From: CAZOOK01 sp964581385
GTDB taxonomy: Bacteria; Pseudomonadota; Gammaproteobacteria; Nevskiales; Nevskiaceae
Assembly: GCA_964581385.1 (NCBI GenBank)
Contig: CAZOOK010000009.1
Location: 62,001-126,000 of the forward strand
DNA: 64,000 nt
Reading direction: 5' to 3'
The notes beneath the pieces are model-generated. The model was not told the origin of the DNA. It saw only the letters and a program-made list of their open reading frames with translations, and did no database searches. Of the stretch, positions 43,680 through 53,733 are shown in pieces (the stretch's first letter is position 1; the number at the start of each line of letters is the position of its first letter). A program made the translations under genes and the position numbers.

Positions 43680-44824
43680 TTAGCGCCCCGCCAGCGCATC
43701 GACGATGTTCAGCCGCTGCGCGCGCAGTGCCGGGATCGCCCCGATTACGAGCGCGAGCAGGATTGCCATGCCAAAGCCCGCGGCGGTCACGCGCGGCGGC
43801 AGCGTCGCTACACCAATAAAGTTCTTGAGCGCCGGGAACAGCAGTTGCGCCAGCCCCAGGCCTAGAGCGGCGGCGAGCACGCATAACAGCAATGATTCGG
43901 CCACGACCAACCCGAACACTGTGTTATCGGTGAAGCCGAGCGTCTTCAGCACGGCGAGTTCGGGCACGCGTTCGCGCACCGATTGCATCATCGTGTTGCC
44001 GGTCAGAAACAATAGCGTGAAGAACACGGCGCCGATGATCGCGTTCATCATGAAGCCGATGTCTCCGAACTGCTTGATGAAGCCCTGCGCCGATTCCTTC
44101 TCGGTCTGCGTCTTGGTCTCGTTCGCAGAGTTCGCGAACATCTTGTCGATGGTTGCGGCGACGGTGGCGGCGTGCGTCGGATCCTTGAGCCGCACCACGT
44201 ACCAACCGACGGTGCCTTTGCCGAACGCGCGAGCCTCATCGAAATAATCGTGGTTGAACAGCACACTGTTGGTCTGGCTGCGGTCTGCCGAGTTGTCGAA
44301 AATGCCCATGATCTCGAAATTCCACACCGAGTTGCCGTCCGAGGACTTGGTCCAGATCATCGAATTCAGTGGAATGCGGTCGCCGATCTTCCAGCCGTAT
44401 TTCTGCATCGCCTCAAAGCCGACGAGCGCGCCGTCGCGGGTGTGTTCAAGCGCTTCCAGCTGCGCCTTGTCCACCTTCAGCTCCGGATACATATCGAAGT
44501 AGCGCTGCGGATCGACCGGAAACGAGAACACGAAATTCTTCGGATCCTGATAGTAACTGCCGAACCAGGTCGCGTATGCGACCGCGTCGACGCCAGTAAC
44601 AGCTTCGAGCTGTGTGAGATAAGCGAACGGCAGCGGTTCGGTGAAGGTGTAGCGATTGAAGACATTCAGACGATTGACATTGGACATGTCGATGCCGCGA
44701 TGGATTGCTGAGTTGACACCCTGCAGCATGCCAAACAGCAGGAATGCGACGATGATCGAGAACAGCGTGAAAATCGTGCGCGCCTTCTTGCGCCACAGCG
44801 CCGCCCACAGCAGCGGCAGATATT

Positions 44825-44828
<4 letters not shown>
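43680..44828 (-). CDS. ABC transporter permease, MacB/FtsX type (first of two)
   Basis: A 382-residue permease with the same four-helix plan as its neighbour: N-terminal helix (IFTLFSIIVAFLLFGML), a large periplasmic domain (about 45-260), then FtsX-type helices (GDIGFMMNAIIGAVFFTLLF, VRERVPELAVLKTLGFTDNT) and the C-terminal LRAQRLNIVDALAGR. Its start overlaps the ATPase stop by 4 bp, showing coupling. Two different permeases suggest a heterodimeric membrane part, unlike MacB, which is a single fused chain. Confidence 0.93.
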
Positions 44829-45517
<689 letters not shown>

Positions 45518-45530
45518 TGCCGGGCTTCCC

Positions 45531-46760
45531 TTACTGTTCGATTTTGATCCGGGCGCCATCGGCGAGTTTCGAGAAGTCACCGATGGCGAGGCGCTCGTTG
45601 CCGGACAGTCCGGACAGGATCGTTTGCCCAGCCGAGGTTTTCGCGCCGAGCTTTACCGCGCGCCGCTCGACGGTGTCGTCACGGATGACGTAGACAATAC
45701 CACCGTCCTTTTCCGTCTCGACCGCATCGGACGGGGCCAGCACCGCACGTGGCGCAACACCGGTTGCCGGCGCTTCGCTGAGGAATGACACGCGCGCGCC
45801 CATCTCCGGCAGGATTTTAGGATCCTTGCTGTCGAAGCCCACGCGCACTTTGACGGTCGCCTTGCTGCGGTCCGCGGTCGGGATGACAGCGATCACATGC
45901 GCGCGAATCTGCCAGTCGGTGTAGGCGTTGAGGCGCACCGTGGCCGGCTGGCCGGCGCGCACACGGTTGATAAAACTTTCGTTGACATCCACTTCGACTT
46001 CCAGCGAATCCATATCGACGATGGTGCCGATGCCGGTGCGCGTGAAGCCGCCGCCGGCGGAAAACGGCGATACGATTTCGCCTGGTTGCGCGGCCTTGAC
46101 GGTGATGACCCCGTCGAACGGTGCGCGGACGATGGTGTCGTCGAGATTGCGCTGCGCCACTTCCAGTCCGCGACTGGCGACGTCCTGATTGCGCTCCGCG
46201 CTGACGATCTGCGCACGCAGGCTGTCGAGTGCTGTCTGCGCATTATCAAGTTCGGCTTTGCTGAGGAAATTCTGTGCGTACAGATCGCGCTTGCGGTTGT
46301 AGTCGCGCTCGGCGTTGACCAAATTGACCTGCACCTCGGCCAGGCGCGCCTGTGCATAGTCCCGTTGCGCGCGCGCCTGATTGAATTCCGCGCGCGTATT
46401 GGTATCGTCGAGACGCGCGACGATCTCCCCTGCGCTGACGTGGTGACCTTCCTCGATCAGCACTTCGACAACTTTGGCGGTGATTTTCGCGGACACGGTT
46501 GCCTGCCGCCGAGCGACCACATAGCCGGAGGCATCAAGCAGCGACGCACCGGCGCCCGAGTCGCCGCCGGTCGCCGTCGCGATGGCGACGTGTACAGGAA
46601 TGCGACGCGGACCTGACAGGCCAATGACCGCCCCGGCGATCGCGATGAGCAGTACCGCTACGCCACCCGCCCACAGCCAACGCTGGCCGATACCGACAGT
46701 GTCGGGTTCGTAATCGCGCTCAATGCGCAGTTTGCTCAACAGCTCGGATTTATCGTCCAT
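45531..46760 (-). CDS. Periplasmic adaptor (membrane fusion) subunit, MacA/HlyD type
   Basis: A 409-residue adaptor anchored by one N-terminal helix (WLWAGGVAVLLIAIAGAVIGL, about 29-49). A lipoyl half (ATVSAKITAKVVEVLIEEGH), a coiled coil with NFLSKAELDNAQTALDSL, the second lipoyl half (RAPFDGVITVKAAQPGEIV) and a beta-barrel follow. It links the ABC permeases to an outer-membrane factor; no TolC gene is in the operon, so one elsewhere, such as the gene at 60262, may serve. First gene of the operon. Confidence 0.93.
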   Translation of the reverse strand: MDDKSELLSKLRIERDYEPDTVGIGQRWLWAGGVAVLLIAIAGAVIGLSGPRRIPVHVAIATATGGDSGAGASLLDASGYVVARRQATVSAKITAKVVEVLIEEGHHVSAGEIVARLDDTNTRAEFNQARAQRDYAQARLAEVQVNLVNAERDYNRKRDLYAQNFLSKAELDNAQTALDSLRAQIVSAERNQDVASRGLEVAQRNLDDTIVRAPFDGVITVKAAQPGEIVSPFSAGGGFTRTGIGTIVDMDSLEVEVDVNESFINRVRAGQPATVRLNAYTDWQIRAHVIAVIPTADRSKATVKVRVGFDSKDPKILPEMGARVSFLSEAPATGVAPRAVLAPSDAVETEKDGGIVYVIRDDTVERRAVKLGAKTSAGQTILSGLSGNERLAIGDFSKLADGARIKIEQ

Positions 46761-46950
46761 AGCCCGTATGCGGGTGGGGCGCGGCCAACTGGTTGCCGGC
46801 TCGTCCGCAAGGCCCCGTATCGAAAGGATACGCTCAAGTATCGAGCCGCAATGCTAACGTACTTCAACGGCTGCTGGTTGCAGCGCCTTTCCCCAAGTCC
46901 GACCGGCTGCTAGAGGTGGAGTATCACGTGGTGTCGGTTCAGCACGTCTT

Positions 46951-47571
46951 TTAGTGCGCGAGGTGGAGACCGCATTCGCGCTTGTCTTCGACTTTGGTTG
47001 GATCGAAATAGTCGAAATTGTTTGGCAAGCCGCGCGTCTTGAGGTAATCGTGCATCTGTTTCGCAGTCCAGTGGAATACTGGCGAAACCTTCAACACGCC
47101 CTCCGCCGAGCGGGTGACGGGTTGCAGCCCAGCGCGGAATTCTGTTTGTTCCTTGCGAATCGCGGTGAACCAGACACTCGGACCCATGTCGCGCATTGCT
47201 CGTCCGAAAGGTTCCAGTTTCACTTCCTGGGTAAACGCTTCGAGACGCGGATCATCGATCTCGGGCGGCAGGCCCTCGACGGCGTCCCGGTGTGCGCGCG
47301 AGCGCCGCGGATGATAGATGTGAAGATTAAGCTTGAGTACCTGCGTGAGTTCATTCGCGAACCGGTACATCGCCGGCGTGCCATAGCCAGAATCGACCCA
47401 CAAAATTGGCATATCGGGCTGCTTCTGCGTCACCAGATCCAGTACTACTGCTGCGAAAGGACCGAAATTGGTGGTCGCAATGGCTTTCCCACCCTGCTCA
47501 CGCGCCCACCGCACCAATGCTTCTGGTGAGTGTCCAAGGTCGCGATTTACGGTTTCAAGATCGAGTGTCAT
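46951..47571 (-). CDS. cysH: Phosphoadenylyl-sulfate (PAPS) reductase
   Basis: A 206-residue enzyme reducing PAPS to sulfite with thioredoxin during sulfate assimilation. The conserved core is ILWVDSGYGTPAMYRFA, VWFTAIRKEQTEFRAGL and the C-terminal KVEDKRECGLHLAH, whose ECGLH holds the catalytic Cys. No CC pairs for an iron-sulfur cluster are seen, so it is the PAPS-specific, E. coli-like kind. It is slightly short for the family (about 240 residues). No other cys gene lies within the window. A palindrome at 47626-47637 lies upstream. Confidence 0.9.
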   Translation of the reverse strand: MTLDLETVNRDLGHSPEALVRWAREQGGKAIATTNFGPFAAVVLDLVTQKQPDMPILWVDSGYGTPAMYRFANELTQVLKLNLHIYHPRRSRAHRDAVEGLPPEIDDPRLEAFTQEVKLEPFGRAMRDMGPSVWFTAIRKEQTEFRAGLQPVTRSAEGVLKVSPVFHWTAKQMHDYLKTRGLPNNFDYFDPTKVEDKRECGLHLAH

Positions 47572-47625
47572 CGTCGGTTCTGTCGAGAGGGCGCAAACCC
47601 GTCTCCAGTATCTATACTAATCTGT

Positions 47626-47637
47626 CATATCGATATG
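47626..47637. promoter_or_regulatory. Palindrome upstream of cysH, operator candidate
   Basis: CATATCGATATG is a perfect 12-bp palindrome, 55 bp upstream of the cysH start. On the minus strand TATAGAT lies just downstream of it and could be a -10 box, so a bound regulator would sit over the promoter. No regulator can be named. Confidence 0.35.
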
Positions 47638-47805
47638 TATGGGCAGCCAATCCCGTTGCAAGTTCTTGACGCCGGCAGGCGCAAAAAGCGGCGCCCAACG
47701 GATTTACATCGGCCGGCTCCGCGCCAAGCTTTATATTTCTGCAACAAAATTAAAGGATAATTTTAATGTGATCGCGTCGCCTGACGCGGTTGCCGGGAGC
47801 CGATC

Positions 47806-48642
47806 ATGCCGAAAGCCGCCAAACCGGAACGTGCCACACACCGCTATCGGACCGTGTGGCTGTCGGACGTTCATCTGGGAACGCCGGGCTGCAAAGCCGA
47901 GTTCCTGGTCGATTTCCTCAAGAATGTGGAGTGCGACACGATCTATCTGGTCGGCGACATCGTCGACGGCTGGAAACTGCGCAACAACTGGTTCTGGCCG
48001 CAGGAACACACCAACGTCGTCCGCAAGCTGCTGACCAAGTCCAAGCGCGGCACCCGGATTTTCTACGTGACCGGCAATCACGATGAATTCCTGCGCAAAT
48101 TTGTCGGTTACCGGCTCGAAATCGGCAACATCCAGCTCGTCAACGAAGCCATTCACACCACCGCCGACGGCCGGCGCCTGCTGGTACTGCACGGCGATAT
48201 GTTCGATGTCATCACGCGCTACCACCGCTGGATCGCGCTGGCCGGCGACTTCGCCTACGAGGCGACGATGGCCGCGAATTACTGGTTCAACCGCGCGCGC
48301 CGGCAGCTCGGCATGGGTTACTGGTCGTTGTCGGCCTTCGCCAAACAGCGTGTCAAGACTGCCGTCAGCATCATCTCAAGCTTCGAGGAATCGGTCGCGC
48401 ACGAATGCAAGCGGCGTGGCCTCGACGGTGTGATCTGCGGTCATATCCACCATGCCGAAATCCGTGACATCGAAGGCGTGACCTATCACAACTGCGGTGA
48501 TTGGGTGGAGTCCTGCAGCGCTCTTGCCGAGGATTTCAACGGCAAGCTGCACGTGATCCGCTGGGTGCGGATCGATCATCTCAACGAAAGTCCGAAAGTG
48601 ACGCCGTTGCGCAAGGCGGCGCGGACGCCGTCGCAGGCCTGA
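47806..48642 (+). CDS. UDP-2,3-diacylglucosamine diphosphatase-like metallophosphoesterase
   Basis: A 278-residue calcineurin-like phosphoesterase with all metal-binding blocks: SDVHLG, GDIVDGW, GNHDE, VLHGD and GHIHHAEI. The overall pattern, including the insert with WIALAGDFAYEAT, matches the LpxH2-like branch that hydrolyses UDP-2,3-diacylglucosamine in lipid A synthesis, or relatives of unknown substrate. No membrane segment. GGGAG precedes the ATG at 47806. It converges with the rhomboid gene, 5 bp away. Confidence 0.85.
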   Translation: MPKAAKPERATHRYRTVWLSDVHLGTPGCKAEFLVDFLKNVECDTIYLVGDIVDGWKLRNNWFWPQEHTNVVRKLLTKSKRGTRIFYVTGNHDEFLRKFVGYRLEIGNIQLVNEAIHTTADGRRLLVLHGDMFDVITRYHRWIALAGDFAYEATMAANYWFNRARRQLGMGYWSLSAFAKQRVKTAVSIISSFEESVAHECKRRGLDGVICGHIHHAEIRDIEGVTYHNCGDWVESCSALAEDFNGKLHVIRWVRIDHLNESPKVTPLRKAARTPSQA

Positions 48643-48647
48643 GGGCT

Positions 48648-49232
48648 TCACCAGCTGGCGGAGCGGGGACGACGACGGCGCCAGCGCCGCACGATCACGA
48701 AGCCGCCGACCAGTCCGCCGAGGTGGGCGAAATGCGCGACGCCCTGTTGCGTGCCGTAAACGCCCGAAAACAACTCGAATAGCGCATAGAGAATCACGAA
48801 TACGCGCGCCGGCAGCGGGATTGGCGGAAACAGCAGAATGATGATGCGCTGTGGAAACAACATCGCGAATGCCGCGAGAACGCCGAACAGCGCGCCCGAT
48901 GCACCCACGGTCGGTTCATGCAGGTGCAGCATGGCGGTGATGCCGAGCTGTGCGGCGCTTGCCGTGAGCGCGCTCGCGAAGTACAGCCACAGGAAGCGCA
49001 TCGAGCCGAGCGCACGCTCGACATCGCGACCGAACATCCACAGGCCGAACATATTGGTGGCGATATGTGCGACGTTGCCATGCAGGAATGCGTAAGTAAT
49101 GACCTGCCACGGCGCGAAGCCCGCGCCGATCGGCCACAGCGCGAACACGCGGATGAAATGGTCGCCGGCCTCAAGTTGCAGCCCGAAGACCAGCAGATTT
49201 GCGATCAGCAGCAAATAGGTGAATGGCGCCAT
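48648..49232 (-). CDS. Rhomboid family intramembrane serine protease
   Basis: A 194-residue protein with about six membrane helices. The catalytic Ser is in GASGALFGVLAAF and the catalytic His in AHFAHLGGLVGG; the loop HGNVAHIATNMFGLWMFG holds the conserved HxxxN pair (His and Asn) that lines the active site. It cleaves membrane-spanning helices. ATG 49232 starts right before the first helix; a TTG further upstream would add 20 non-family residues. It could in principle process C-terminal anchors, such as the tail of the protein at 28055-30970, but it is not clearly a rhombosortase. Confidence 0.92.
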   Translation of the reverse strand: MAPFTYLLLIANLLVFGLQLEAGDHFIRVFALWPIGAGFAPWQVITYAFLHGNVAHIATNMFGLWMFGRDVERALGSMRFLWLYFASALTASAAQLGITAMLHLHEPTVGASGALFGVLAAFAMLFPQRIIILLFPPIPLPARVFVILYALFELFSGVYGTQQGVAHFAHLGGLVGGFVIVRRWRRRRPRSASW

Positions 49233-49305
49233 GCCACGCACAATAGCTGGGAACGGTTCAGTCCGGAATGTGCTGCATACTCGCCGGGGCAATTTCCACC
49301 CCAGA

Positions 49306-49644
49306 TCAATGGAAGCTCAGAACATAGTCGACCAATACCTCTGCCTCGGCATCGCTGACCGGCGCGCGGATGGTGTCTGGCGGCATTTTTGACGAACCCC
49401 AATGAAAGGTCGCGGGTGATGAATCGGTTCCAGCCTTAACCACTCTGACCAGCATTGGCTTGGCGTTGCTAAGGCCGCTGAAGCGGCGGGAAATATCCGT
49501 GAACGACGGCGCGAATTTCTGTAACTTCGCATCGTGGCAAACGAAGCAGTCCTTTTCTTTCGCTAGCTCCTCCGACGTCACCGCGAGTGCCGGGTCACCA
49601 TAAGCGATCATCAACAAAAGTGCGGTCGTTATTGATTTGGTCAT
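49306..49644 (-). CDS. Periplasmic cytochrome c (class I)
   Basis: A 112-residue exported protein with signal peptide (TKSITTALLLMIAYGDPALA) and one haem site, KDCFVCHDAKLQ (CxxCH). Met in WGSSKMPPDT is the likely sixth ligand, and the last helix is AEAEVLVDYVLSF. It resembles cytochrome c551/c552-type small electron carriers. ATG 49644 with AAGGAAC upstream is chosen over a further upstream start that lacks a leader. Confidence 0.92.
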   Translation of the reverse strand: MTKSITTALLLMIAYGDPALAVTSEELAKEKDCFVCHDAKLQKFAPSFTDISRRFSGLSNAKPMLVRVVKAGTDSSPATFHWGSSKMPPDTIRAPVSDAEAEVLVDYVLSFH

Positions 49645-49800
49645 GGCTATCTGTTCCTTAATTTGCTTATTGAAATGAAACTGTTCAGCTTCCTGAGGGA
49701 CGCGCGTACCTTGAGGGTTCGCCTTGAATCGCGCATTGACACAGATCAAATTCGATGTCGCCGCAAGGCGCTGTCAGGTTGATGGCGACGAGGAAACAGA

Positions 49801-50394
49801 ATGGAAGACTGGGTGCTGCGCGCGATATCCCGCTGGCCCAATGTGCCGGCGTTGTTCGGCTGGCTCGCGCTGGACCGTCGCGGTCGTTGGCTGATTCGCG
49901 GTGAAGTCATCACGCGTCCGCAGATCATCGACACGATTGGCCGCAACTACGCGGCGGATGAGCATGGCCGCTGGTATTTCCAGAACGGCCCGCAGCGCGG
50001 CTACATGAAGCTGGAATACGCACCGCTGGTGTTACGCGTGGACGACGATAGCGAATCGCTGCTGACTCACACCAATGTTCGCGTGATGCGTCCGGCGCGC
50101 GCGTTTCTGGATCAGGAAGGATCGATCCTGCTGGTGACCGAACACGGTGCCGGCCTGCTCGCCGACACCGATCTCGATTGGGCTTTGTCCCGTCTGGATT
50201 GCGCGGCCGGAGTGGTCGATGAAGAAGAGCTCGCGAATGCACTGGCGCAGCCCTCGGGGACGACGACGCCACTGTTTCTGCGCCTCGGTCCGGCCTGTTT
50301 GCCCCTGGTCCGGCTCGATGCAATCGAGGCGCCGGCCACACTCGGCTTTGTCCGCGATCCACGACCCCGCGAAGGCGAACGCTGGTCGGAATGA
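49801..50394 (+). CDS. Conserved proteobacterial protein of unknown function
   Basis: A 197-residue soluble protein. The N-terminal half (ISRWPNVPALFGWLALDRRG, then IIDTIGRNYAADEHGRWYFQ and NGPQRGYMKLEYAPLVLR) is a pattern I know from proteobacterial unknown-function proteins, but I cannot name its family number safely. No signal peptide, membrane helix or catalytic motif. It is divergent from the cytochrome c gene and lies 97 bp ahead of an Hsp20 gene. Confidence 0.78.
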   Translation: MEDWVLRAISRWPNVPALFGWLALDRRGRWLIRGEVITRPQIIDTIGRNYAADEHGRWYFQNGPQRGYMKLEYAPLVLRVDDDSESLLTHTNVRVMRPARAFLDQEGSILLVTEHGAGLLADTDLDWALSRLDCAAGVVDEEELANALAQPSGTTTPLFLRLGPACLPLVRLDAIEAPATLGFVRDPRPREGERWSE

Positions 50395-50491
50395 GGTAGC
50401 CGCCGTGATCCCCCTCTTGAAATCGCAAGTGGCAGCCTTAGGTTTCAGTCACGTGAGCAGATGCTCAGTAGATACTTCGAGGAGTTTTCAA

Positions 50492-50932
50492 ATGGCAACG
50501 ACAATCCGTTATGAACCGTGGTCCCTGCACCGCGATCTGGTCAATGAAGTGAACCGTTTTTTTGTGCGTTCGAGTGGCGGCGATGCGTCAAGCAGCGCGA
50601 CGGCCGACTGGACGCCGCCGGTCGATATCGAGGAGCACGCCGACAAGTTCGTGCTTTATGCTGATATTCCCGGGGTGGATGCGAAGAGCATCGAAGTGAC
50701 GCTGGAGAAAGGGGTACTGACGTTGGTGGGTACTCGTGAACCCTCCGCCGAAACCAGCGGTGTCGAGCGCAAGCGCGTCGAGCGCGCAAGCGGCCGTTTT
50801 TACCGCCGCTTCAGTCTGCCCGATACGGTGGACGCGGATGCGGTGACGGCGCGTGGCACTAACGGTGTGCTGGAAATCGTGATTCCGAAGCGCGCGTCTG
50901 TGCAACCCCGGCGGATCACGGTAAGCCACTGA
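50492..50932 (+). CDS. Small heat-shock protein, Hsp20/alpha-crystallin
   Basis: A 146-residue ATP-independent holdase. The alpha-crystallin domain spans about residues 38-130, with VDIEEHADKFVLYADIPGVD, the strand pair ERASGRFYRRFSLPDTVD and the conserved A/T-x-x-x-NGVLEIVIPK. A short C-terminal tail carries the V-x-P-R/I-x-I-like segment. GAGGAG precedes ATG 50492. Followed by a clear terminator, and beside DnaJ-like and DsbA genes. Confidence 0.95.
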   Translation: MATTIRYEPWSLHRDLVNEVNRFFVRSSGGDASSSATADWTPPVDIEEHADKFVLYADIPGVDAKSIEVTLEKGVLTLVGTREPSAETSGVERKRVERASGRFYRRFSLPDTVDADAVTARGTNGVLEIVIPKRASVQPRRITVSH

Positions 50933-50963
50933 TCGGGCCATCACCCGGTAAGTTGCTAAACTG

Positions 50964-50990
50964 ACGGGGCGCTGCGGCGCCCCGTTTCCG
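50964..50990 (+). terminator. Rho-independent terminator after the Hsp20 gene
   Basis: ACGGGGCGC and GCGCCCCGT form a perfect 9-bp stem with a 4-nt loop, followed by a broken T tract (TTTCCGTTTT), 31 bp after the hsp20 stop. Confidence 0.85.
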
Positions 50991-51045
50991 TTTTCGGGTT
51001 CGTTTTTACACTCTATATCCTACACAGTACCGATTTGCTGACTCG

Positions 51046-51972
51046 ATGGAATATAAGGATTACTACAAGATTCTGGGGGTGACGCGGACGGCTGCGGCCG
51101 ACGAGATCAAGCGCGCCTATCGCAAACTCGCACGCGAATACCATCCCGACAAGAACAAAGCCAAAGGCGCCGAAGATAAGTTCAAGGAGATCAACGAGGC
51201 CAACGAAGTCCTCAGCGATGCCAAGAAGCGCCAAGCCTATGACCAGCTCGGCGCCAGCTGGCACGCCGGCCAGCGGTTCACACCGCCGCCGAATTGGAAT
51301 TTCGATTTCGGCCAGGCCGGCGCGGGTGGATTCGGCCGTGCCGGTGCGCGCGCGCGCGCGGGAGCAGGAGCGGGCCCCGGGTTTGGCGGCGATGCCGGTG
51401 GATTTTCGGATTTCTTTTCCTCGCTTTTCGGCGGCAATGGTTTCGAGGGCGCGGGAGACGAATTCGAACCGCGCTCGCGCGAGCAGCACGTCAAGCTCAC
51501 CATTTCGCTTGAGGATTCCTACAACGGCACCACGCGTGCAGTCACGGTTGCCGGACGCACACTGAACGTGCGGATCCCTAAGGGGATCGGCGAAGGGCAG
51601 AGCATCCGTCTCGCCGGTCAGGGTGCGCGCGGCGGGAACTTGCTGATGGAGATTGATTTCGCTGAACACCCGGTTTTCTTGCTATCCGGCCGTGATGTCC
51701 TCGTCACTGTGTCTATCGCACCATGGGAAGCCGCACTCGGCCGCAAGATTCCGGTGCCGACGCTGGGCGGAAACGTCGAGCTGACGCTGCCCGCCGGTGC
51801 GCAAAGCGGCAAGAAACTGCGCTTGAAAGGGCGCGGCTTGCCCGGTACCGACCCGGGTGACCAGATTGTAACCCTGCAGATCCAGACGCCGCCGGTGCGC
51901 AATGACGTCGATCGCAAGTTCTACGAGGACATGGCCAAGCGTTTCGACTATAACCCGCGGGAAGAATCCTGA
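51046..51972 (+). CDS. cbpA: DnaJ-family co-chaperone, CbpA-like
   Basis: A 308-residue type II J-domain protein. The J domain (1-70) has DYYKILGV, the HPD tripeptide in REYHPDKNK, and DQLG at its end. A Gly/Phe-rich linker (about 75-135) follows without the zinc-finger cysteines of DnaJ, then two C-terminal client-binding domains with LRLKGRGLPGTDPGDQIV. It stimulates DnaK and, in E. coli, also binds curved DNA. The CbpM modulator gene that often follows is absent here. It lies between hsp20 and dsbA. Confidence 0.93.
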   Translation: MEYKDYYKILGVTRTAAADEIKRAYRKLAREYHPDKNKAKGAEDKFKEINEANEVLSDAKKRQAYDQLGASWHAGQRFTPPPNWNFDFGQAGAGGFGRAGARARAGAGAGPGFGGDAGGFSDFFSSLFGGNGFEGAGDEFEPRSREQHVKLTISLEDSYNGTTRAVTVAGRTLNVRIPKGIGEGQSIRLAGQGARGGNLLMEIDFAEHPVFLLSGRDVLVTVSIAPWEAALGRKIPVPTLGGNVELTLPAGAQSGKKLRLKGRGLPGTDPGDQIVTLQIQTPPVRNDVDRKFYEDMAKRFDYNPREES

Positions 51973-52048
51973 ACCCGGACAGGTCAGGCTGGTCAAACCG
52001 GGCGTCATTGACCATCATTCGCACTCCATACCTTGAGCCGCCACAACC

Positions 52049-52744
52049 ATGATCCGACTCCTTTTCGCTGTGCTTGCGACCTTGGGTTTCGCCGCCGCCG
52101 CGCAGGCCGCGCCTGCCGCGACCCCCGCCGAGCCCGTCTATACGATCGGGCAGCACTATCAGCTGGTGCCGACACCCACGACAGCGGACGCCGGCGACAA
52201 GATCAAGGTCGAGGAATTCTTCTGGTACGGTTGCCCGCATTGCTACCGTTTCGAGCCGACCCTGAAGGAATGGCTGAAGAAGCTGCCGAAGGACGTGGAA
52301 TTCGTGCGCGTGCCTAACAACCTCGGCCATCCGCAGGGGCGCATTCACGAACAGGCCTTCTATATCGCACAGCTGCTGGGGGTCGAGGATCGCATCCACC
52401 AGCCGTTCATGGATGCACTGGTGCGCGACCGGTTGCCGCTTAACGATCTGCCGTCGGTGCGTGAATTCTTCGTCAAGACCGTACACATCAAGCCCGAGGA
52501 TTTCGACGGTGCCAATGGCTTCATGGTCGACGCCAATATGCGCCGCGCCGACCAGCTGGCGATGGATTACCAGGTTTCGAGCGTCCCCACCATCGTTGTT
52601 GGCGGCAAATATCTGACGGAAATCGGCCAGCCGGGGATTTATGATCCGAAGGCCGGTGAAGAAGTGCTTTACAAGAAAGTATTGAACGTCGTCGATTTCC
52701 TGATTGCAAAAATTCGTGACGAGCGACGCAATTCCAAGCCCTAA
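52049..52744 (+). CDS. dsbA: Thiol:disulfide interchange protein DsbA
   Basis: A 231-residue periplasmic oxidant that introduces disulfide bonds into exported proteins. A signal peptide (about 1-25, ending AAQA) leads to a thioredoxin fold with a helical insert. The active site is FFWYGCPHCYRF (CPHC), and the cis-Pro loop is VSSVPTIVVGGKY. Many exported proteins in this window have paired cysteines that would need it. DsbB is not in view. Confidence 0.96.
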   Translation: MIRLLFAVLATLGFAAAAQAAPAATPAEPVYTIGQHYQLVPTPTTADAGDKIKVEEFFWYGCPHCYRFEPTLKEWLKKLPKDVEFVRVPNNLGHPQGRIHEQAFYIAQLLGVEDRIHQPFMDALVRDRLPLNDLPSVREFFVKTVHIKPEDFDGANGFMVDANMRRADQLAMDYQVSSVPTIVVGGKYLTEIGQPGIYDPKAGEEVLYKKVLNVVDFLIAKIRDERRNSKP

Positions 52745-52797
52745 TTCGTAGTAGTACTACGAAGATCCGGATTTCCCGGATCATTTCCGGGATCGGG
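52745..52797. repeat. Cluster of short palindromes after dsbA
   Basis: TTCGTAGTAGTACTACGAA (52745-52763) is a perfect 9-bp inverted repeat with one central base. It is followed at once by GATCCGG-ATTTC-CCGGATC and a further CGGGATC. These could fold as alternative hairpins in the dsbA 3' end or in the leader of the next gene. Confidence 0.7.
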
Positions 52798-52805
52798 GGA
52801 AAGTC

Positions 52806-53705
52806 ATGGGGCTGAAGCGGGCGCCGCTGCGAGCGGTGGTAGTCGTGTTGCCTTTGTTCATCGGCGGCATCGTTCAGGCTGATCCGCCGACAACTGTGGA
52901 CCGGCAGGCGCAGGTCAAAGCGGCGCGGGAGGCGGCCAGCGCGGCGATGCGGCGTGGACCGCAAACCGTGCCGCTGGCGGATCAGGCGCAGTTCGCGCTT
53001 CCGCAAGGCTACGGTTTCGTGCCGCGCAAACAGGCCGCGGTGCTGATGGATTTATGGGGAAACCGTACCGATGATCATTTCATCGGACTCGTATTCCCCA
53101 GTGGCGGTGCCGATTGGTTCGCATTGCTGGAATATGAGCCGTCCGGCTACATCCGCGACGACGAGGCGCGCGACTGGGACGCCGACAAGCTTCTCGACAA
53201 TCTCAAGAAGGGCACCGAGCAAGCCAACAAGCATCGGCAGGAAATCGGTGTGCCGGCCATAGAAGTCACGCGCTGGATCGAGAAACCCATCTATGATGGG
53301 GTTGCGCACCGGCTCGTCTGGTCCGCCGAATCGCGCGAAATCGGTGCTCCCGCAGATGCCGATGCCGGCGTCAACTACAACACCTACGTGCTTGGACGCG
53401 AAGGTTACATCTCAATGGACGTGGTCACTTCAGCATCGAAAATCGAGCAATACAAGGGAGATGCGAAAGCGTTGCTGGCCGATATCTGTTTCAGTAGTGA
53501 CAAAGGCTACGGCGATTTCAAGGCATCGACCGACAAGGTCGCTGCGTATGGCATCGCCGCGCTGGTGGGTGGGCTCGCAGCCAAGAAACTCGGGTTGCTC
53601 GCACTGGTCGGACTTAGCTTTGCCAAGTTCGCGAAGGTGATTGCGGTCGCGGTCGCAGGCGTCAGCACGGCGGCTGCGAAAATCTTCAAGCGCCGCAAAG
53701 TCTGA
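52806..53705 (+). CDS. DUF2167 family membrane protein
   Basis: A 299-residue exported or membrane protein: signal peptide (about 1-24), a periplasmic domain with VPLADQAQFALPQGYGFVPR and VFPSGGADWFALLEYEPSGYIRDD typical of DUF2167, then C-terminal hydrophobic helices (about 240-292) ending in the basic KIFKRRKV. The function of the family is unknown. It lies 28 bp before a site-2 protease-like gene, and the two are probably co-transcribed. Confidence 0.88.
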   Translation: MGLKRAPLRAVVVVLPLFIGGIVQADPPTTVDRQAQVKAAREAASAAMRRGPQTVPLADQAQFALPQGYGFVPRKQAAVLMDLWGNRTDDHFIGLVFPSGGADWFALLEYEPSGYIRDDEARDWDADKLLDNLKKGTEQANKHRQEIGVPAIEVTRWIEKPIYDGVAHRLVWSAESREIGAPADADAGVNYNTYVLGREGYISMDVVTSASKIEQYKGDAKALLADICFSSDKGYGDFKASTDKVAAYGIAALVGGLAAKKLGLLALVGLSFAKFAKVIAVAVAGVSTAAAKIFKRRKV

Positions 53706-53733
53706 GAAATTACGCACGCCGGTTTGTATATCG

